A stretch of DNA of 64,000 nucleotides from Hirundichthys speculiger (lineage: Eukaryota; Chordata; Actinopteri; Beloniformes; Exocoetidae): positions 1 through 64,000 of the forward strand of contig JAGFBZ010000367.1 in assembly GCA_018398805.1 (NCBI GenBank). Direction: 5' to 3'. Of the stretch, positions 58,668-64,000 are shown piece by piece; the stretch's first letter is position 1; each line of letters opens with the position of its first letter. The notes beneath the pieces were generated by a model. The model was not told the DNA's origin and did no database searches. It saw only the letters and a program-made list of their open reading frames with translations. The position numbers and the translations under genes are program-made.

Positions 58668-59289
58668 CAGGGGTGTCAGACTCATTTTCACTGAGGGCCA
58701 CATCTGCATCATGGTTGCCCTCGAAGGGCCAGATTGACAGCATGAATGTAACAAAATGCAATGAAAATCAAATTAAACTACCTTATTAACCTAACTAACC
58801 TAACCTTATATTGTTAAATATATGGTGTTAACTGGTAAACATCACTGAGAGTATCCATTATTTTGGTTTCAGAAGCAGAAGCGATTCTTTGTTTTTCTTG
58901 CAGGCTAAAGTTAGCATACTTAGCTCCGTGTTTGCTGTCAAAATGCCGACATAGATTAAACTCTCATGACTGACACCCGCCTCATGACACAAAAGACACG
59001 CTGTTATTTCACCTTGAAATACAAACTTGTATTTTTACAAACTTTTTTTCTTGGACATGTGTCCACTTTTGAAAAATCGTCTTGCTCATAGCTACCATTA
59101 TCGTTGTGAGTAACGACGAAATGCATGATGGGAGACGTAGTTTATTGCCAATTTGTGCTATAAAGCGGTGTAAGCTTATTTTTAGTCTTAAGATATTGGT
59201 TTACATTTTAAGCCAATAATGCACAACCTCTCGAGGGTCACAAAATAACGTGACGGGCCACACTTGGCCTTGTGTTTGACACATGTGTC
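58668..59289. mobile_element. hAT-type non-autonomous element (GGGTGTCA ends)
   Basis: The left end CAGGGGTGTCAGACTCATTT and right end CTTGTGTTTGACACATGTG are imperfect inverted repeats, with GAGGGCCACA and GGGCCACACTTGG just inside. Part of it matches 47555-47790. No transposase frame is present. Exact ends and target duplication are uncertain. Confidence 0.65.
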
Positions 59290-60299
59290 CTAGACCGAAC
59301 GCGTATGTGTCTCACTGAGACGAGGGGAAAACCGGGTCACATCCTGAACCCTAAACCCAACGGGAAGTCTTGACACGCCCAGAGATGGAAAAAAACCTGA
59401 ATGGAGCTGTGACGCTGCTCTGTAAAATCCTGGTCTGTCCGTCCAGATGTGTTGTTTGAGACATCTGTGTCCACATGGGGGCGTCAGTGAGCCGTCAGAG
59501 ATCATCAGTGTTGGCAGTGAGGCAGAAGCTCCTCCAGGAATCTTGTTCGCAGCAACGAGGAGGAAGATCCTGCAGCCTTCAGAGGAGATGTTAACTCATC
59601 GCGTGAGGAAGTGTCTTCAATGTCGTCCTTAAATGTTTTGAGGCTCGACCCTTCCGGCCCTGAAACCCCGAAACAGCATCTGAAGCAAAGATCAAATAGA
59701 GAATGAACAGGGTTACTTCATGAAAGATGGGGCTCCATGTCAGATTGTCACTTGGTCCCATCGTGGGTTTGCTCATGTTGTCGGCCCATGTGGGACCCAG
59801 GTAAGACGCCACGATGGGACCACAAACCCAAATGCAACTATGGGACCTCTGGACGACCCCATTTATGTCCCAGATTTAAAAAAACTGACCGTAAATGTTC
59901 ATTTCTGCTGCAAACCTGGACATTTTAACACAGCGGTCAGTGGAGATTGCCTCGTCCTTGGTGCCGGCCCCTAGTGGTCGGTAGAGGAACTGCAACTTTT
60001 CCTGCTCCCGCCTCAGCTTCAGCCTGGAGAACACCTTCGTTCCCACCTTGTCAAATCACGTCACAGGCATCTGTTCACCAAGTAAAGGTTTCTGACTTCA
60101 CGCCTCACGCAGGCGATCGGAGACCTGAGATCATAGACTCAACAAAATACACTCCAGCATATACGTGAATTTCTGAAAAAACGTTGAAGCTTCGTCGATG
60201 GGACCGCCCGTTTGAGACGGTGTCACCTTAAATAAAAAAAAAAACCTGAACAACTGAGGAGAGCAGCCAGGAGATTGTTGAGCAGCTGTTTTAGGATGA
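59290..60299. other. Intergenic downstream of ELAC2
   Basis: I recognise no exon. Phrases around 59740-59880 (GGCCCATGTGGGACCCAGG, CATTTATGTCCCAG) look like a dispersed repeat in which the ATGGGACC theme recurs. No family is assigned. Confidence 0.45.
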
Positions 60300-60920
60300 A
60301 AAGTTGCAATTTTATGTCAAAAAAGCAAATAAACAGCACAATTTTGCAGATTTTGCCATTTTAGAACAAAAATAATGAAACTTTCAGATCAAAAAGTTGC
60401 TCATTTTTGTTGACTTTATTTTTTTAAACAACAAAATTCATAATCTTAAGATAAATAAGTTGCAATTACACAAGATTCCTAATATACAGAAGTCGTAATT
60501 TTGTCAAATGTCATGATTTTGCAAACGTCATTTTACAACAAAAAACCTGCAATTCCACTAAAGTCAAAATTTAATGATCTCATATAATTTACTTTTTTAT
60601 GACAAAAATTTTGGATTTTAGCGCAAAACGCTGCAATCACAAAATTTGCAATTTTACGCCAAAGTCGTAACTTTACGTCAAAAAATCTGTCATTTTGCAA
60701 AATTGACTTCACAACAAAAATTTTTATTCTAAGTTAAAAAGTTGACGTTTTGTGAATTTCTGATCCTACGAGAAAAAGTAACATCTGTGTTTTTATAGCA
60801 AAGTCTCGCTCTTGAAAATTCACGTTTTACAACAAATGTTTTTTTTAATCAACAAAAGTCACAATTTTCTGATAACGTGCAATTTTTAGTCTCAATTTTA
60901 TGATTAAATTGCAGTTTTTA
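60300..60920. repeat. Degenerate A/T-rich repeat block 6
   Basis: This is the same degenerate vocabulary as the intronic blocks (AAAAGTTGCAATTTTATGTC, TTTTACAACAAAAA). Here it is intergenic, which shows the repeat is not limited to introns. Confidence 0.65.
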
Positions 60921-60945
60921 AGAGATTTGAGGCATCGACAACAAA

Positions 60946-60961
60946 GATAGATGGATGGATG

Positions 60962-61024
<63 letters not shown>

Positions 61025-61130
61025 GTACTTTATTGATCCCAAACTGGGAAATTGCAGTGTAGCAGCAGCAATTAAATGGCAATATAAAAAACAGAAGGTA
61101 TTCCTATTTACAAAATAATTATAAGACACG
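60946..61130 (-). repeat. (GATA)n microsatellite with retroelement-like tail
   Basis: GATA units at about 60946-61024 are followed by GTACTTTATTGATCCCAAAC, TGGGAAATTGC, the usual junction between a microsatellite tail and the 3' end of a fish LINE in inverse orientation. The element body is short and unassigned. Confidence 0.7.
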
Positions 61131-63299
61131 TATAAAAACACACAAGAGCAATAAAAATAAAAATTAAGAGCTCAGTCAGGTGACCTTCATCACCAAGAAA
61201 AGAACAAAAAAAAAACAAGAACTCCAACTTCCAAGACTCCAAGTGTCTTTCAGAAGCTACATTTTTAAATCAGTGGATGATGAACGAATATTAAGCATGT
61301 TTGTTGTGACCAGAAACCGGATCTTAGTGCCAGAAACACCATCGTAGTCCAGGAACCAGAATAACATGTCTTTAAGGACCAGGGGTGTCAACCTGTTTCA
61401 GCTCAGGCCACCTCATTAGCGTAGTTACCATCAAGGTAATGAGGGTTCGTCCGGGCTGCACGGATGCCTTTATCCATCTACTCTCTAAAGACGGAGGAGA
61501 CGGACCCAAATCAGAGATCTAAGAGAGACGTACTGGCCCTCACCTGGGCCTGAATGAAGACGGGAATTGTGAGACCTTAGTGAAAGTTGCATCACGTTTG
61601 CGAATCGTTACTTTTATTTGCAGGAAAATTCTCTCCTGGCTACTATCCTCACCTGAGTTATTCAAGTTTTTGATTTCAGTACCCATAAATCAAAATGTGC
61701 AGTTTCATTAGAGCTCCTTAAAGAGTTCTTCAGAAATGTTCTAGTTGTACGGACGACTGCCTGGACGCTCTCACAGGTCAGATGAAATGAAGCGGTGGGT
61801 CAGACTGGGCCCGCGGGCCTTGAGCTGGACAGAAGTTATATTTGGGGTTTTTCTTGGTTAGCCGAGATTTTTCTGGCATTTTATAGCCTTCTTCTTGACT
61901 TCTTTCGCCTTCTGTGTGATTTATCTCCGTCGTGTCGCATCAGCTTGTCTCAGAGAGCCCATATAGTGCCCTGCCGTTCCCCTTTCCCCTGCTAGTCCGT
62001 TGTCATTCTGAGCTCCTTCAGTCCTACTTCCATGTTCTGTGCTGCTCCCCGTCTCCTGGATCTGGGTCCAAGACGCCAAATCCACCGAAGCTCTCGCTCT
62101 TGTTGACCCAAACGGCCCTGGAGAAGAACCACACAAGGAAAGCCAGCCCTCTGTGTCAGCCCTCACAGGGAGCCAACGTTAGAAAAAAAAAAACTCCAGT
62201 ACTCCAGTAAGACGTGTTATCAGGACCCTTAAAACCAAGCATTTGTTCTCAGAAGACCACAGCTTTTGATACTTACGTGTCATAATTTTGAATGCTTTGT
62301 AAGCGGTGGCCGACACAGATGAAGTTTGTCTGTTCAGCATGAAAACTATGATAGCCTTGTACTTTCCAGCTCCAGAGGACACTAGAAGGCGAGAAGCCAC
62401 TTTTTTTTTTTTTAATTCAAGAGCCAGGACGATGACTCCTTCTTCTTCAATGAGACACAAAAACAGACGAGGGTACGATTTTATGATGTACTTTAAGTTC
62501 GTGAACATCTTGTGGCCTGCAGATGAAGGAAAAGAGGCCACTTCTGCAGCACATTAAACTTCCTCAGATTCTACTTCACCGCTGTGCTGCTGCATGAAGC
62601 TGCAGAAGCAGACGTCCAGTCTTGTGTCTACGCGGTTGGCGGCGTCATCCTGCTTCGTCGTGCTCATAAGACACGACTCTTCTTCCAGTTCTACGTACTC
62701 AAACAGCGCCGCGATGCTAATCGCATGTTGTCATGCAGCTCTCCTGCAGTCAGTCAAACACGATCTAATTGCTGTGAAGTGCCATTTAGGCGCGAATCAG
62801 ACGGCAGTGACTCATTCTTGCAGCACATCTCTGCGGCTGCCAGAAGCCCTCATAACTTCAAATTGGATTTTTTTTTCTCTCTCTGTATCCGCTAATGAAA
62901 TCTATAATAACTCTTCAATAAGCCCGGTCTCGGTCACAAACCCCATGTGACACCTTTTACGATCTCCGTCGTGGAGGAGTTGGTGTCGGATTCTGACATT
63001 TCCGCAATACGGCGGCGGGACGCCCGCGTGTCGGCCTCCGACGGGTTTTATGTCATAAAGCCATCCGTCGGGGAACGTCGGGGGATGGGAGAGGATGTCA
63101 TAAATCCTTCCTGTTAAACAGCCTCAGAAGAAGAAGGAACAAAAAAAATATGAAAGTCTTCGAGTCCAGCAGAAGGCAGCTGAAACCGTCGCTGCGTCTG
63201 CGGCTGATGTGATGGAGGAGGACGCTGCTTATTCTGACGCCGTGACAACCTGCCAGCACAGCAGCGGGTGAGACGGAGGAAACTGGTCCCACAGCCGAC
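61131..63299. other. Intergenic, no gene recognised
   Basis: Short open frames exist on both strands (for example 62179-62541 minus and 62584-62950 plus), but none shows a domain, splice pattern or codon pattern that I can support. Confidence 0.45.
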
Positions 63300-63520
63300 G
63301 CTGATCCTTGGAGAGCAGAATGACGTTTCTTCTACATGGACTAGGGTCTGCTATGGCGTCCCACAGGGTTCAGTTCTGGGACCAATCCTTTTCATTTTAT
63401 ACATGTTGCCCTTGGGAAAAATTATCCAGAGCCATGGCATAAACTTTCATTGCTACGCTGATGATACGCAGCTGTACTTATCTATGAAACCAGAGGAAAC
63501 AAAACCTTTGGCTAAATCAG
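63300..63520 (+). pseudogene. L2-type LINE RT fragment
   Basis: The frame reads [20 protein letters not shown] and, after a short gap, [12 protein letters not shown], the RT palm motifs also seen in the 17.2-kb LINE. The fragment is cut off at its right by the 14-bp/GTCTCGTCAG tandem array. Confidence 0.85.
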
Positions 63521-63526
63521 GGGTCG

Positions 63527-64000
63527 ACAGGTCTCGTCAGGTCTCGTCAGGTCTCGTCAGGACTTGTCAGGACTTGTCAGGACTCGTCACGTTCGTCTAG
63601 TCACGTTCGTCTAGTCACGTTCGTCTCATCATGTTCGTCTTCCCACATTTGTCTCGCCACATTCGTCTTGTCTCACCACATCAGTCTCGCCACATCAGTC
63701 CCGCCACATCATTTGTCTCATCATGTTTGACTCATCAGGTCTCTTCAGGTCTCATCTCGTCTCGTCACATCTTATCAGGGGTCGACAGGTCTCGTCAGGA
63801 CTTGTCAGGACTCGTCACGTTCGTCTCGTCACGTTCGTCTCGCCACGTTCGTCTCGCCACGTTCGTCTCGCCACGTTCGTCTCGTCTCGCCACGTTCTTC
63901 CACGTTCGTCACGTTCGTCACCACGTTCGTCTCGCCACGTTCGTCTCGTCACGTTCGTCTCGTCAAGTCACGTTCGTCTAGTCACGTTCGTCTCGCCACG
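63527..64000. repeat. Tandem array of short CGTC-rich units reaching the window end
   Basis: The array starts with GTCTCGTCAG units and changes to a 14-bp unit CCACGTTCGTCTCG with variants (CACATCAGTCTCG, TAGTCACGTTCGTC). It continues to the last base, so its full length is unknown. Confidence 0.92.

Noticed and set aside
61921..62557. Overlapping 80-120 codon frames on both strands
   Set aside because: No family resemblance, splice sites or consistent frame; likely chance.
63531..64000. CRISPR-like array at the right end
   Set aside because: Units are head-to-tail tandem copies without unique spacers, in a vertebrate genome; it is a satellite.

Overview
This window is vertebrate nuclear DNA, most likely from a ray-finned (teleost) fish. 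Genes are split into short exons with GT/AG introns. The repeats are typical of fish: hAT, Tc1, PIF/Harbinger-like, L2 and L1 elements, TIR MITEs and many microsatellites. There are no operons, ribosome binding sites, CRISPR arrays or bacterial genes. I identified five protein-coding genes by reading exons in phase. All homology statements come from remembered family sequences, not from a search.

Layout: 1-2.6 kb is intergenic, with a 19-bp minisatellite and a small hAT MITE. 2.78-13.7 kb (+) is ODAD3/CCDC151, an outer dynein arm docking subunit; its promoter carries an RFX X-box and its first intron holds a 3.5-kb hAT element with another element nested inside. 14.5-15.8 kb is a second array of the same minisatellite, lying between the convergent ODAD3 and SCO1. 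16.5-21.0 kb (-) is SCO1, the mitochondrial copper chaperone for cytochrome oxidase, with an L2 retrotransposon in an intron. 22.8-24.0 kb (-) is TMEM220, a small multi-pass membrane protein. 25.8-43.9 kb (+) is MAP2K4 (MKK4), intact at 400 codons. 47.1-58.1 kb (+) is ELAC2, the long-form tRNA 3'-processing endonuclease RNase Z, about 808 codons in 24 exons. 58.1-64 kb shows no gene, only repeats, and ends in a 14-bp tandem array that runs off the window.

SCO1, TMEM220, MAP2K4 and ELAC2 also lie on one human chromosome arm (17p), so this is a conserved syntenic block; I do not recall ODAD3 being part of it in mammals. The genes are unrelated housekeeping, signalling and ciliary genes, not a pathway. 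TMEM220 and MAP2K4 are head to head; ODAD3 and SCO1 are tail to tail.

The most interesting signals are these. The hAT insertion duplicated ODAD3's first splice donor. A transposon end appears to supply the acceptor of ELAC2's catalytic exon. Two hAT-type elements with perfect 8-bp target duplications are related, and one carries a MADF domain fragment. Twin 19-bp minisatellites flank ODAD3. MAP2K4 intron 1 has an inverted duplication with conserved CCAAT/AP-1-like motifs, and intron 2 is a 1.1-kb polypurine tract. Small frame discrepancies in SCO1, TMEM220 and the ELAC2 leader point to assembly indels, shifted acceptors or gene decay. I did not find a convincing new multi-gene system.
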